A DNA stretch of 64,000 bases from Ptiloglossa arizonensis (lineage: Eukaryota; Arthropoda; Insecta; Hymenoptera; Colletidae): the NCBI RefSeq assembly GCF_051014685.1, contig NW_027478441.1, positions 1,054,001 to 1,118,000 on the forward strand, read 5' to 3'. Of this stretch, positions 35,459 through 48,934 are shown piece after piece. Each line of letters begins with the position of its first letter. The stretch's first letter is position 1. Below the pieces are notes generated by a model, which was not told where the DNA came from, did no database searches, and was given only the letters and a program-made list of their open reading frames with translations. The position numbers and the translations under genes were made by a program.

Positions 35459-38149
35459 CAATCCTCAAAATTTCTGTTGCATCTGAAAGTAGAAACTCGC
35501 CCGATTACAACGGTATGCGTACTTTTCCCCTAGGCCGTTCTAGTTATTCGTTTCGAGCATCAGAACTGCGAAAATTTTGAGTTTCTCAAGAGTTTCTTAC
35601 CTCCAAACTGCCATATCTCGCGAACGGATTGACCAATCCGCAAAATTTCTGTTGCATCTGAAAGTAGAAACTCGCCCGATTACAACGGTAGTTGTAGTTT
35701 TCCCCTAGGCCGTTCTAGTTATTCGTTTCGAGCATCAGAACTGCGAAAATTTTGAGTTTCTCAAGCGTTTCTTACATCCAAACTGCCATATCTCGCGAAC
35801 GGATTGACCAATCCGCAAAATTTTTGTTGCATCTGAAAATAGAAACTCGCCCGATTACAACGGTATGCGTACTTTTCCCCTAGGCTGTTCCAGTTACTCG
35901 TTTCGAGCATCAGAACTGCGAAAATTTTGAGTTTCTCAAGCGTGTCTTACATCCAAACGGCCATATCTCGCGAACGGATTGACCAATCCGCAAAATTTCT
36001 GTTGCATCTGAAAGTAGAAACTCGCCCGATTACAACGTTATGCGTACTTCTCCCCGAGGCCGTCCTAGTCATTCGTTTCGAGCATCAGAACTGCGAAAAT
36101 TTTGAGTTTCTCAAGCGTTTCTTATCTCCAAACTGCCATATCTCGCGAACGGATTGACCAATCCGCAAAATTTCTGTTGCATCTGAAAGTAGAAACTCGC
36201 CCGATTACAACGGTATGCGTTCTTCTCCCCGAGGCCGTTCTAGTCATTCGTTTCGACCATCAGAACTGCGAAAATTTTGAGTTTCTCAAGCGTTTCTTAC
36301 TTCCAAACTTCCATATCTCGCGGACGGATTGACCAATCCGCAAAATTTCTGTTGCATCTGAAAGTAGAGACTCGCCCGATTACAGCGGTAGGTGTAGTTT
36401 TCCACTAGGCCGTTCCAGTTATTCGTTTCGAGCATCAGAACTGCGAAAATTTTGAGTTTCTCAAGCGTTTCTTACATCCAAACTGCCATATCTCGCGAAC
36501 GGATTGACCGATCCGCAAAATTTCTGTTGCAACTGAAGGTAGAAACTCGCCCGATTACAACGGTATGCGTTCTTCTCCCCTAGGCCTTTCTAGTCATTCG
36601 TTTCGACCATCAGAATTGCGAAAATTTTGAGTTTCTCAAGCGTTTCTTACCTCCAAACTGCCATATCTCGCGAGCGGATTGACCAATCCGCAAAATTTCT
36701 GTTGCATCTGAAATTAGAGACTCGCCCGATTACAGCGGTATGTGTAGTTTTCCACTAGGCCGTTCCAGTTATTCGTGTCGAGCATCAGAACTGCGAAGAT
36801 TTTGAGTTTCTCAAGCGTTTCTTACCTCCAAACTGCCATATCTCGCGAACGGATTGACCAATCCGCAAAATTTCTGTTGCATCTGAAAGTATAAACTCGC
36901 CCGATTACAACGGTATGCGTACTTTTCCCCTAGGCCGTTCTAGTTATTCGTGTCGAGCATCAGAACTGCGAAAATTTTGAGTTTCTCAAGCGTTTCTTAC
37001 CTCCAAAGTGCCATATCTCGCGAACGGATTGACCAATCCGCAAAATTTCTGTTGCATCTGAAAGTTGAAACTCGCCCGATTACAACGGTATGCGTTCTTC
37101 TCCCCTAGGCCTTTCTAGTCATTCGTTTCGACCATCAGAATTGCGAAAATTTTGAGTTTCTCAAGCGTTTCTTACCTCCAAACTGCCATATCTCGCGAAC
37201 GGATTGACCAATCCGCAAAATTTCTGTTGCATCTGAAAGTAGAAACTCGCCCGATTACAACGGTATGCGTTCTTCTCCCCTAGGCCGTTCTAGTCATTCG
37301 TTTCGACCATCAGAACTGCGAAAATTTTGAGTTTCTCAAGCGTTTCTTATCTCCAAACTGCCATATCTCGCGAAGGGATTGATCAATCCGCAAAATTTCT
37401 GTTGCATCTGAAAGTAGAAACTCGCCCGATTACAACGGTAGGTGTAGTTTTCCCCTAGGCCGTTCTAGTTATTCGATTCGAGCATCAGAACTGCGAAAAT
37501 TTTGAGTTTCTCAAGCGTTTCTTACCTCCAAACTGCCATATCTCGCGAACGGATTGACCAATCCGCAAAATTTCTGTTGCATCTGAAAGTAGAAACTCGC
37601 CGGATTACAACGGTATGCGTACTTTTCCCCTAGGCCGTTCTAGTTAGTCGTTTCGAGCATCAGAACTGCGAAAATTTTGAGTTTCTCAAGCGTTTCTTAT
37701 CTCCAAACTGCCATATCTCGCGAACGGATTGATCAATCCGCAAAATTTCTGTTGCATCTGAAAGTGGAAACTCGCCCGATTACAACGGTAGTTGTAGTTT
37801 TCCCCTAGGCCGTTCTAGTTATTCGTTTCGAGCATCAGAACTGCGAAGATTTTGAGTTTCTCAAGCGTTTCTTACATCCAAACTGCCATATCTCGCGAAC
37901 GGATTGACCAATCCGCAAAATTTCTGTTGCATCTGAAAATAGAAACTCGCCCGATTACAACGGTATGCGTACTTTTCCCCTAGGCCGTTCTAGTTACTCG
38001 TTTCGAGCTTCAGAACTGCGAAAATTTTGAGTTCCTCAAGCGTTTCTTATCTCCAAACTGCCATATCTCGCGAACGGATTGATCAATCCGCAAAGTTTTT
38101 GTTGCATCTGAAAGTAGAAACTCGCCCGATTACAACGGTATGGGCACTT
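35459..38149. repeat. Irregular family 1 monomers with a 3-mer duplication
   Basis: These are near-consensus monomers mixed with CCCCGAGG, CCACTAGG and GTGTCGAG types. A 525 bp shift links about 36560-36650 to 37085-37175 through the rare pair AGGCCTTTCTAG and CAGAATTGCG. No larger HOR is clear. Nothing but satellite is present. Confidence 0.75.
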
Positions 38150-38760
38150 TTCCCCTAGGCCGTTCTAGTTACTCGTTTCGAGCATCAGAACTGCGAAAAT
38201 TTTGAGTTTCTCAAGCGTTTCTTATCTCCAAACTGCAATATCTCGCGAACGGATTTATCAATCCGCAAAATTTCTGTTGCATCTGAAAGTAGAAACTCGC
38301 CCGATTACAACGGTAGGTGTAGGTTTCCCCTAGGCCGTTCTAGTTATTCGTTTCGAGCATCAGAACTGCGAAAATTTTGAGTTTCTCAAGCGTTTCTTAC
38401 CTCCAAACTGCCATTTCTCGCGAACGGATTGACCAATCCGCAAAATTTCTGTTGCATCTGAAAGTAGAAACTCGCCCGATTACAACGGTATGCGTACTTT
38501 TCCCCTAGGCCGTTCTAGTTACTCGTTTCGAGCATCAGAACTGCGAAAATTTTGAGTTTCTCAAGCGTTTCTTATCTCCAAACTGCCATATCTCGCGAAC
38601 GGATTGATCAATCCGCAAAATTTCTGTTGCATCTGAAAGTGGAAACTCGCCCGATTACAACGGTAGTTGTAGTTTTCCCCTAGGCCGTTCTAGTTATTCG
38701 TTTCGAGCATCAGAACTGCGAAAATTTTGAGTTTCTCAAGCGTTTCTTATCTCCAAACTG
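38150..38760. repeat. HOR block offset by 22 monomers, copy 1
   Basis: The block matches about 42000-42610 at a shift of 3850. Shared rare variants are CTGCAATATC (38236 and 42086), GGATTTATC, GTGTAGGTTTCCC and GCCATTTCTCG. Confidence 0.8.
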
Positions 38761-38999
38761 CCATATCTCGCGAACGGATTGACCAATCCGCAAAATTTCT
38801 GTTGCATCTGAAAGTAGAAACTCGCCCGATTACAACGGTATGCGTTCTTCTCCCCTAGGCCGTTCTAGTCATTCGTTTCGACCATCAGAACTGCGAAAAT
38901 TTTGAGTTTCTCAAGCGTTTCTTATCTCCAAACTGCCATATCTCGCGAAGGGATTGATCAATCCGCAAAATTTCTGTTGCATCTGAAAGTTGAAACTCG

Positions 39000-40560
39000 C
39001 CCGATTACAACGGTAGGTGTAGTTTTCCCCTAGGCCGTTCTAGTTATTCGTTTCGAGCATCAGAACTGCGAAAATTTTGAGTTTCTCAAGCGTTTCTTAT
39101 CTCCAAACTGCCATATCTCGCGAACGGATTGATCAATCCGCAAAATTTCTGTTGCATCTGAAAGTAGAAACTCGCCCGATTACAACAGTATGCGTACTTC
39201 TCCCCGAGGCCGTCCTAGTCATTCGTTTCGAGCATCAGAACTGCGAAAATTTTGAGTTTCTCAAGCGTTTCTTATCTCCAAACTGCCATATCTCGCGAAC
39301 GGATTGACCAATCCGCAAAATTTCTGTTGCATCTGAAAGTAGAAACTCGCCCGATTACAACGGTATGCGTACTTTTCCCCTAGGCCGTTCTAGTTACCCG
39401 TTTCGAGCATCAGAACTGCGCAAATTTTGAGTTTCTCAAGCGTTTCTTATCTCCAAACTGCCATATCTCGCGAAGGGATCGATCAATCCGCAAAATTTCT
39501 GTTGCATCTGAAAGTAGAAACTCGCCCGATTACAACGGTAGGTGTAGTTTTCCCCTAGGCCGTTCTAGTTATTCGTTTCGAGCATCAGAACTGCGAAAAT
39601 TTTGAGTTTCTCAAGCGTTTCTTACCTCCAAACTGCCATATCTCGCGAACGGATTTACCAATCCGCAAAATTTCTGTTGCATCTGAAAGTAGAAACTCGC
39701 CGGATTACAACGGTATGCGTACTTTTCCCCTAGGCCGTTCTAGTTACTCGTTTCGAGCATCAGAACTGCGAAAATTTTGAGTTTCTCAAGCGTTTCTTAT
39801 CTCCAAACTGCCATATCTCGCGAACGGATTGATCAATCCGCAAAATTTCTGTTGCATCTGAAAGTGGAAACTCGCCCGATTACAACGGTAGTTGTAGTTT
39901 TCCCCTAGGCCGTTATAGTTATTCGTTTCGAGCATCAGAACTGCGAAAATTTTGAGTTTCTCAAGCGTTACTTACCTCCAAACTGCCATATCTCGCGAAC
40001 GGATTGACCAATCCGCAAAATTTCTGTTGCATCTGAAAGTAGAAACTCGCCCGATTACAACGGTATGCGCACTTTTCCCCTAGGCCGTTCTAGTTATTCG
40101 TTTCGACCATCAGAACTGCGAAAATTTTGAGTTTCTCAAGCGTTTCTTACCTCCAAACTGCCATATCTCGCGAACGGAATGACCAATCCGCAAAATTTCT
40201 GTTGCATCTGAAAGTAGAAACTCGCCCGATTACAACGGTATGTGTAGCTTTCCCCTAGGCCGTTCCAGTTATTCTTTTCGAGCATCAGAACTGCGAAAAT
40301 TTTGAGTTTCTCAAGCGTTTCTTACTTCCAAACTGCCATATCTCGCGAACGGATTGACCGATCCGCAAAGTTTCTGTTGCATCTGAAAGTAGAAACTCGC
40401 CCGATTACAACGGTATGCGCACTTTTCCCCTAGGCCGTTCTAGTTTTTCGTTTCGAGCATTAGAACTGCGCAAATTTTGAGTTTCTCAAGCGTTTCTTAC
40501 CTCCAAACTGCCATATCTCGCGAACGGATTGACCAATCCGCAAAATTTCTGTTGCATCTG
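39000..40560. repeat. HOR block offset by 20 monomers, copy 1
   Basis: The block matches about 42500-44060 at a shift of 3500. Shared rare variants include ACAGTATGCGT followed by CCCCGAGG, CGAAGGGATCGATC (about 39471 and 42971), GGATTTACC, CCGTTATAGTT, GCGTTACTTACC, GTGTAGCTTTCCCC, TTATTCTTTTCG and GAGCATTAG. The change from a 22-monomer to a 20-monomer offset shows that two monomers were lost or gained between copies. Confidence 0.85.
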
Positions 40561-40669
40561 AAAGTAGAAACTCGCCCGATTACAACGGTATGCGCACTTT
40601 TCCCCTAGGCCGTTCTAGTTATTCGTTTCGACCATCAGAACTGCGAAAATTTTGAGTTTCTCAAGCGTT

Positions 40670-41544
40670 TCTTACCTCCAAACTGCCATATCTCGCGAAC
40701 GGAATGACCAATCCGCAAAATTTCTGTTGCATCTGAAAGTAGAAACTCGCCCGATTACAACGGTATGTGTAGCTTTCCCCTAGGCCGTTCCAGTTATTCA
40801 TTTCGAGCATCAGAACTGCGAAAATTTTGAGTTTCTCAAGCGTTTCTTACCTCCAAACTGCCATATCTCGCGAACGGATTGACCGATCCGCAAAGTTTCT
40901 GTTGCATCTGAAAGTAGAAACTCGCCCGATTACAACGGTATGCGCACTTTTCCCCTAGGCCGTTCTAGTTTTTCGTTTCGAGCATTAGAACTGCGCAAAT
41001 TTTGAGTTTCTCAAGCGTATCTTACCTCCAAACTGCCATATCTCGCGAACGGATTGACCAATCCGCAAAATTTCTGTTGCATCTGAAAGTAGAAACTCGC
41101 CCGATTACAACGGTATGCATACTTTTCCCCTAGGCCGTTCTAGTTACTCGTTTCGAGCATCAGAACTGCGAAAATTTTGAGTTTCTCAAGCGTTTCTTAT
41201 CTCCAAACTGCAATATCTCGCGAACGGATTTATCAATCCGCAAAATTTCTGTTGCATCTGAAAGTAGAAACTCGCCCGATTACAACGGTAGGTGTAGGTT
41301 TCCCCTAGGCCGTTCTAGTTATTCGTTTCGAGCATCAGAACTGCGAAAATTTTGAGTTTCTCAAGCGTTTCTTACTTCCAAACTGCCATTTCTCGCGAAC
41401 GGATTGACCAATCCGCAAAATTTCTGTTGCATCTGAAAGTAGAAACTCGCCCGATTACAACGGTATGCGTACTTTTCCCCTAGGCCGTTCTAGTTACTCG
41501 TTTCGAGCATCAGAACTGCGAAAATTTTGAGTTTCTCAAGCGTT
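40670..41544. repeat. 5-mer (875 bp) tandem duplication, copy 1
   Basis: The block is followed directly by 41545-42419 at a shift of 875. Shared markers are GGAATGACC, GTGTAGCTTTCCCC with TTATTCATTTCG, GCAAAGTTTC, GAGCATTAG, GCGTATCTTACC, GGTATGCATAC, CTGCAATATC (41211 and 42086) and GCCATTTCTCG. I noticed a CTTACTTCC to CTTACCTCC difference near 41377 against 42252. Confidence 0.88.
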
Positions 41545-42419
41545 TCTTATCTCCAAACTGCCATATCTCGCGAACGGAATGACCAATCCGCAAAATTTCT
41601 GTTGCATCTGAAAGTAGAAACTCGCCCGATTACAACGGTATGTGTAGCTTTCCCCTAGGCCGTTCCAGTTATTCATTTCGAGCATCAGAACTGCGAAAAT
41701 TTTGAGTTTCTCAAGCGTTTCTTACCTCCAAACTGCCATATCTCGCGAACGGATTGACCGATCCGCAAAGTTTCTGTTGCATCTGAAAGTAGAAACTCGC
41801 CCGATTACAACGGTATGCGCACTTTTCCCCTAGGCCGTTCTAGTTTTTCGTTTCGAGCATTAGAACTGCGCAAATTTTGAGTTTCTCAAGCGTATCTTAC
41901 CTCCAAACTGCCATATCTCGCGAACGGATTGACCAATCCGCAAAATTTCTGTTGCATCTGAAAGTAGAAACTCGCCCGATTACAACGGTATGCATACTTT
42001 TCCCCTAGGCCGTTCTAGTTACTCGTTTCGAGCATCAGAACTGCGAAAATTTTGAGTTTCTCAAGCGTTTCTTATCTCCAAACTGCAATATCTCGCGAAC
42101 GGATTTATCAATCCGCAAAATTTCTGTTGCATCTGAAAGTAGAAACTCGCCCGATTACAACGGTAGGTGTAGGTTTCCCCTAGGCCGTTCTAGTTATTCG
42201 TTTCGAGCATCAGAACTGCGAAAATTTTGAGTTTCTCAAGCGTTTCTTACCTCCAAACTGCCATTTCTCGCGAACGGATTGACCAATCCGCAAAATTTCT
42301 GTTGCATCTGAATGTAGAAACTCGCCCGATTACAACGGTATGCGTACTTTTCCCCTAGGCCGTTCTAGTTACTCGTTTCGAGCATCAGAACTGCGAAAAT
42401 TTTGAGTTTCTCAAGCGTT
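41545..42419. repeat. 5-mer (875 bp) tandem duplication, copy 2
   Basis: This is the tandem partner of 40670-41544. It overlaps the start of the 20- and 22-monomer-offset copies (42000-44060). The same rare variant CTGCAATATC therefore occurs three times in the window, at 38236, 41211 and 42086. Confidence 0.88.
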
Positions 42420-44060
42420 TCTTATCTCCAAACTGCCATATCTCGCGAACGGATTGATCAATCCGCAAAATTTCTGTTGCATCTGAAAGTGGAAACTCGC
42501 CCGATTACAACGGTAGTTGTAGTTTTCCCCTAGGCCGTTCTAGTTATTCGTTTCGAGCATCAGAACTGCGAAAATTTTGAGTTTCTCAAGCGTTTCTTAT
42601 CTCCAAACTGCCATGTCTCGCGAACGGATTGACCAATCCGCAAAATTTCTGTTGCATCTGAAAGTTGAAACTCGCCCGATTACAACAGTATGCGTGCTTC
42701 TCCCCGAGGCCGTCCTAGTCATTCGTTTCGAGCATCAGAACTGCGAAAATTTTGAGTTTCTCAAGCGTTTCTTATCTCCAAACTGCCATATCTCGCGAAA
42801 GGATTGACCAATCCGCAAAATTTCTGTTGCATCTGAAAGTAGAAACTCGCCCGATTACAACGGTATGCGTACTTTTCCCCTAGGCCGTTCTAGTTACTCG
42901 TTTCGAGCATCAGAACTGCGCAAATTTTGAGTTTCTCAAGCGTTTCTTATCTCCAAACTGCCATATCTCGCGAAGGGATCGATCAATCCGCAAAATTTCT
43001 GTTGCATCTGAAAGTAGAAACTCGCCCGATTACAACGGTAGGTGTAGTTTTCCCCTAGGCCGTTCTAGTTATTCGTTTCGAGCATCAGAACTGCGAAAAT
43101 TTTGAGTTTCTCAAGCGTTTCTTACCTCCAAACTGCCATATCTCGCGAACGGATTTACCAATCCGCAAAATTTCTGTTGCATCTGAAAGTAGAAACTCGC
43201 CGGATTACAACGGTATGCGTACTTTTCCCCTAGGCCGTTCTAGTTACTCGTTTCGAGCATCAGAACTGCGAAAATTTTGAGTTTCTCAAGCGTTTCTTAT
43301 CTCCAAACTGCCATATCTCGCGAACGGATTGATCAATCCGCAAAATTTCTGTTGCATCTGAAAGTGGAAACTCGCCCGATTACAACGGTAGTTGTAGTTT
43401 TCCCCTAGGCCGTTATAGTTATTCGTTTCGAGCATCAGAACTGCGAAAATTTTGAGTTTCTCAAGCGTTACTTACCTCCAAACTGCCATATCTCGCGGAC
43501 GGATTGACCAATCCGCAAAATTTCTGTTGCATCTGAAAGTAGAAACTCGCCCGATTACAACGGTATGCGCACTTTTCCCCTAGGCCGTTCTAGTTATTCG
43601 TTTCGACCATCAGAACTGCGAAAATTTTGAGTTTCTCAAGCGTTTCTTACCTCCAAACTGCCATATCTCGCGAACGGAATGACCAATCCGCAAAATTTCT
43701 GTTGCATCTGAAAGTAGAAACTCGCCCGATTACAACGGTATGTGTAGCTTTCCCCTAGGCCGTTCCAGTTATTCTTTTCGAGCATCAGAACTGCGAAAAT
43801 TTTGAGTTTCTCAAGCGTTTCTTACTTCCAAACTGCCATATCTCGCGAACGGATTGACCGATCCGCAAAGTTTCTGTTGCATCTGAAAGTAGAAACTCGA
43901 CCGATTACAACGGTATGCGCACTTTTCCCCTAGGCCGTTCCAGTTTTTCGTTTCGAGCATTAGAACTGCGCAAATTTTGAGTTTCTCAAGCGTTTCTTAC
44001 TTCCAAACTGCCATATCTCGCGAACGGATTGACCAATCCGCAAAATTTCTGTTGCATCTG
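42000..44060. repeat. Second copy of the 38.2-40.6 kb HOR
   Basis: The first 600 bases match 38150-38760 at 3850, and the rest match 39000-40560 at 3500. Copy 1 therefore has about 350 bases (two monomers, carrying GTGCGAAGGGATTGATC-type and GGTGTAG marks) that copy 2 lacks. Private changes include CCATGTCTCG near 42611, GCGTGCTTC near 42692 and CTCGACCGATT near 43897. Confidence 0.82.
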
Positions 44061-46484
44061 AAAGCAGAAACTCGCCCGATTACAACGGTATGTGTAGTTT
44101 TCCCCTAGGCCGTTCCAGTTATTCGTTTCGAGCATCAGAACTGCGAAAATTTTGAGTTTCTCAAGCGTTTCTTACATCCAAACTGCCATATCTCGCGAAC
44201 GGATTGACCAATCCGCAAAATTTCGTTGCATCTGAAAGTAGAAACTCGCCCGATTACAACGGTATGCGTACTTTCCCCCTAGGCCGTTCTAGTTACTCGT
44301 TTCGAGCATCAGAACTGCGAAAATTTTGAGTTTCTCAAGCGTTTCTTATCTCCAAACTGCCATATCTCGCGAACGGATTGACCAATCCGCAAAATTTCTG
44401 TTGCATCTGAAAGTAGAAACTCGCCCGATTACAACGGTATGCGTACTTCTCCCCGAGGCCGTCCTAGTCATTCGTTTCGAGCATCAGAACTGCGAAAATT
44501 TTGAGTTTCTCAAGCGTTTCTTATCTCCAAACTGCCATATCTCGCGAACGGATTGATCAATCCGCAAAGTTTTTGTTGCATCTGAAAGTAGAAACTTGCC
44601 CGATTACAACGGTATGGGCACTTTTCCCCTAGGCCGTTCTAGTTATTCGTGTCGAGCATCAGAACTTCGAAAATTTTGAGTTTCTCAAGCGTATCTTACC
44701 TCCAAACTGCCATATCTCGCGAACGGATTGACCAATCCGCAAAATTTCTGTTGCATCTGAAAGTAGAAACTCGCCCGATTACAACGGTATGTGTAGCTTT
44801 CCCCTAGGCCGTTCCAGTTACTCATTTCGAGCATCAGAACTGCGAAAATTTTGAGTTTCTCAAGCGTTTCTTACTTCCAAACTGCCATATCTCGCGAACG
44901 GATTGACCGATCCGCAAAGTTTCTGTTGCATCTGAAAGTAGAAACTCGACCGATTACAACGGTATGGGCACTTTTCCCCTGGGCCGTTCTAGTTTTTCGT
45001 TTCGAGCATTAGAACTGCGCAAATTTTGAGTTTCTCAAGCGTTTCTTACCTCCAAACTGCCATATATCGCGAACGGATTGACCAATCCGCAAAATTTCTG
45101 TTGCATCTGAAAGTAGAAACTCGCCCGATTACAACGGTATGTGTAGCTTTCCCCTAGGCCTTTCCAGTTATTCTTTTCGAGCATCAGAACTGCGAAAATT
45201 TTGAGTTTCTCAAGCGTTTCTTACTTCCAAACTGCCATATCTCGCGACCGGATTGACCGATCCGCAAAGTTTCTGTTGCATCTGAAAGTAGAAACTCGCC
45301 CGATTACAACGGTATGCGCACTTTTCCCCTAGGCCGTTCTAGTTTTTCGTTTCGAGCATTAGAACTGCGCAAATTTTGAGTTTCTCAAGCGTTTCTTACC
45401 TCCAAACTGCCATATCTCGCGAACGGATTGACCAATCCGCAAAATTTCTGTTGCATCTGAAAGCAGAAACTCGCCCGATTACAACGGTATGTGTAGTTTT
45501 CCCGTAGGCCGTTCCAGCTATTCGTTTCGAGCATCAGAACTGCGAAAATTTTGAGTTTCTCAAGCGTTTCTTACATCCAAACTGCCATATCTCGCGAACG
45601 GATTGACCAATCCGCAAAATTTCTGTTGCATCTGAAAGTAGAAACTCGCCCGATTACAACGGTATGCGTACTTTCCCCCTAGGCCGTTCTAGTTACTCGT
45701 TTCGAGCATCAGAACTGCGAAAATTTTGAGTTTCTCAAGCGTTTCTTATCTCCAAACTGCCATATCTCGCGAACGGATTGACCAATCCGCAAAATTTCTG
45801 TTGCATCTGAAAGTAGAAACTCGCCCGATTACAACGGTATGCGTACTTTCCCCCTAGGCCGTTCTAGTTACTCGTTTCGAGCATCAGAACTGCGAAAATT
45901 TTGAGTTTCTCAAGCGTTTCTTATCTCCAAACTGCCATATCTCGCGAACGGATTGACCGATCCGCAAAGTTTCTGTTGCATCTGAAAGTAGAAACTCGCC
46001 CGATTACAACGGTATGCGCACTTTTCCCCTAGGCCGTTCTAGTTTTTCGTTTCGAGCATTAGAACTGCGCAAATTTTGAGTTTCTCAAGCGTTTCTTGTC
46101 TCCAAACTGCCATATCTCGCGAACGGATTGATCAATCCGCAAAATTTCTGTTGCATCTGAAAGTGGAAACTCGCCCGATTACAACGGTAGTTGTAGTTTT
46201 CCCCTAGGCCGTTCTAGTTATTCGTGTCGAGCATCAGAACTTCGAAAATTTTGAGTTTCTCAAGCGTATCTTACCTCCAAACTGCCATATCTCGCGAACG
46301 GATTGACCAATCCGCAAAATTTCTGTTGCATCTGAAAGTAGAAACTCGCCCGATTACAACGGTATGCGCACTTTTCCCCTAGGCCGTTCTAGTTTTTCGT
46401 TTCGAGCATTAGAACTGCGCAAATTTTGAGTTTCTCAAGCGTTTCTTATCTCCAAACTGCCATATCTCGCGAACGGATTGATCA
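44061..46484. repeat. Irregular monomers, diverged dimers
   Basis: Monomers with GTGTAGCTTTCCCC, GAGCATTAG, GACCGATCCGCAAAGTTTC and GTACTTTCCCCC alternate in changing orders. A loose dimer (350 bp shift) links the stretches around 44770-45110 and 45120-45460. One base is missing near 44224. No non-satellite sequence is seen. Confidence 0.72.
44218..44230. repeat. Single-base deletion in a monomer
   Basis: AAATTTCGTTGC replaces AAATTTCTGTTGC. It is unique in the window and shifts the register of everything downstream by one. Confidence 0.9.
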
Positions 46485-47560
46485 ATCCGCAAAATTTCTG
46501 TTGCATCTGAATGTAGAAACTCGCCCGATTACAACGGTATGTGTAGCTTTCCCCTAGGCCGTTCCAGTTATTCATTTCGAGCATCAGAACTGCGAAAGTT
46601 TTGAGTTTCTCAAGCGTTTCTTACATCCAAACTGCCATATCTCGCGAACGGAATGACCAATCCGCAAAATTTCTGTTGCATCTGAAAGTAGAAACTCGCC
46701 CGATTACAACGGTATGTGTAGCTTTCCCCTAGGCCGTTCCAGTTATTCTTTTCGAGCATCAGAACTGCGAAAATTTTGAGTTTCTCAAGCGTTTCTTACA
46801 TCCAAACTGCCATATCTCGCGAACGGATTGACCGATCCGCAAAGTTTCTGTTGCATCTGAAAGTAGAAACTCGACCGATTACAACGGTATGCGCACTTTT
46901 CCCCTAGGCCGTTCTAGTTTTTCGTTTCGAGCATTAGAACTGCGCAAATTTTGAGTTTCTCAAGCGTTTCTTACCTCCAAACTGCCATATATCGCGAACG
47001 GATTGAACAATCCGCAAAATTTCTGTTGCATCTGAAAGTAGAAACTCGCCCGATTACAACGGTATGTGTAGCTTTCCCCTAGGCCTTTCCAGTTATTCTT
47101 TTCGAGCATCAGAACTGCGAAAATTTTGAGTTTCTCAAGCGTTTCTTACTTCCAAACTGCCATATCTCGCGACCGGATTGACCGATCCGCAAAGTTTCTG
47201 TTGCATCTGAAAGTAGAAACTCGCCCGATTACAACGGTATGCGTACTTTCCCCCTAGGCCGTTCTAGTTACTCGTTTCGAGCATCAGAACTGCGAAAATT
47301 TTGAGTTTCTCAAGCGTTTCTTATCTCCAAACTGCCATATCTCGCGAACGGATTGATCAATCCGCAAAATTTCTGTTGCATCTGATAGTAGAAACTCGCC
47401 CGATTACAACGGTATGCGTACTTTTCCCCTAGGCCGTTCTAGTTATTCGTTTCGAGCATCAGAACGACGAAAATTTTGAGTTTCTCAAGCGTTTCTTACC
47501 TCCAAACTGCCATATCTCGCGAACGGATTGACCAATCCGCAAAATTTCTGTTGCATCTGA
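46485..47560. repeat. 14-mer-offset HOR block (2450 bp), copy 1
   Basis: The block matches 48935-50010. Shared rarities are GAATGTAGAAAC before GTGTAGCTTTCC (46511 and 48961), GCGAAAGTTTTG, CATATATCGCG with GGATTGAACAATCC (about 46988 and 49438), AGGCCTTTCCAG, GCGACCGGATTG (about 47170 and 49620), CTGATAGTAG and CAGAACGACG. Confidence 0.87.
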
Positions 47561-48054
47561 AAATAGAAACTCGCCCGATTACAACGGTATGCGTACTTTT
47601 CCCCTAGGCCGTTCTAGTTACTCGTTTCGATCTTCAGAACTGCGAAAATTTTGAGTTTCTCAAGCGTTTCTTATCTCCAAACTGCCATATCTCGCGAACG
47701 GATTGATCAATCCGCAAAGTTTTTGTTGCATCTGAAAGTAGAAACTCGCCCGATTACAACGGTATGGGCACTTTTCCCCTAGGCCGTTCTAGTTATTCGT
47801 GTCGAGCATCAGAACTTCGAAAATTTTGAGTTTCTCAAGCGTATCTTACCTCCAAACTGCCATATCTCGCGAACGGATTGACCAATCCGCAAAATTTCTG
47901 TTGCATCTGAAAGTAGAAACTCGCCCGATTACAACGGTATGCATACTTTTCCCCTAGGCCGTTCTAGTTACTCGTTTCGAGCATCAGAACTGCGAAAATT
48001 TTGAGTTTCTCAAGCGTTTCTTATCTCCAAACTGCCATATCTCGCGAACCGATT

Positions 48055-48460
48055 GACCAATCCGCAAAATTTCTGTTGCATCTGAAAGTAGAAACTCGCC
48101 CGATTACAACGGTATGCGTACTTTCCCCCTAGGCCGTTCTAGTTACTCGTTTCGAGCATCAGAACTGCGAAAATTTTGAGTTTCTCAAGCGTTTCTTATC
48201 TCCAAACTGCCATATCTCGCGAACGGATTGATCAATCCGCAAAATTTCTGTTGCATCTGAAAGTAGAAACTCGCCCGATTACAACGGTATGCGTACTTTT
48301 CCCCCAGGCCGTTCTAGTTATTCGTTTCGAGCATCAGAACGACGAAAATTTTGAGTTTCTCAAGCGTTTCTTACCTCCAAACTGCCATATCTCGCAAACG
48401 GATTGACTAATCCGCAAAATTTCTGTTGCATCTGAAAGTAGAAACTCGCCCGATTACAAC
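48055..48460. repeat. 11-mer-offset block (1925 bp), copy 1
   Basis: The block matches 49980-50385. Shared variants are GTACTTTCCCCC, CCCCCAGGCC, CAGAACGACG and CTCGCAAACGGATTGACTAATCC. Its second copy adjoins the end of the 14-mer-offset block. Confidence 0.8.
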
Positions 48461-48934
48461 GGTATGCGCACTTTTCCCCTAGGCCGTTCTAGTTATTCGT
48501 TTCGACCATCAGAACTGCGAAAATTTTGAGTTTCTCAAGCGTTTCTTACCTCCAAACTGCCATATCTCGCGAACGGAATGACCAATCCGCAAAATTTCTG
48601 TTGCATCTGAAAGTAGAAACTCGCCCGATTACAACGGTATGTGTAGCTTTCCCCTAGGCCGTTCCAGTTATTCATTTCGAGCATCAGAACTGCGAAAATT
48701 TTGAGTTTCTCAAGCGTTTCTTACATCCAAACTGCCATATCTCGCGAACGGATTGACCGATCCGCAAAGTTTCTGTTGCATCTGAAAGTAGAAACTCGCC
48801 CGATTACAACGGTATGCGCACTTTTCCCCTAGGCCGTTCTAGTTTTTCGTTTCGAGCATTAGAACTGCGCAAATTTTGAGTTTCTCAAGCGTTTCTTACC
48901 TCCAAACTGCCATATCTCGCGAACGGATTGACCA

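Noticed and set aside
36525..36545. Apparent insertion in GCAACTGAAGGTAG
   Set aside because: Counting bases shows the same length as GCATCTGAAAGTAG, so these are two substitutions and not an indel.
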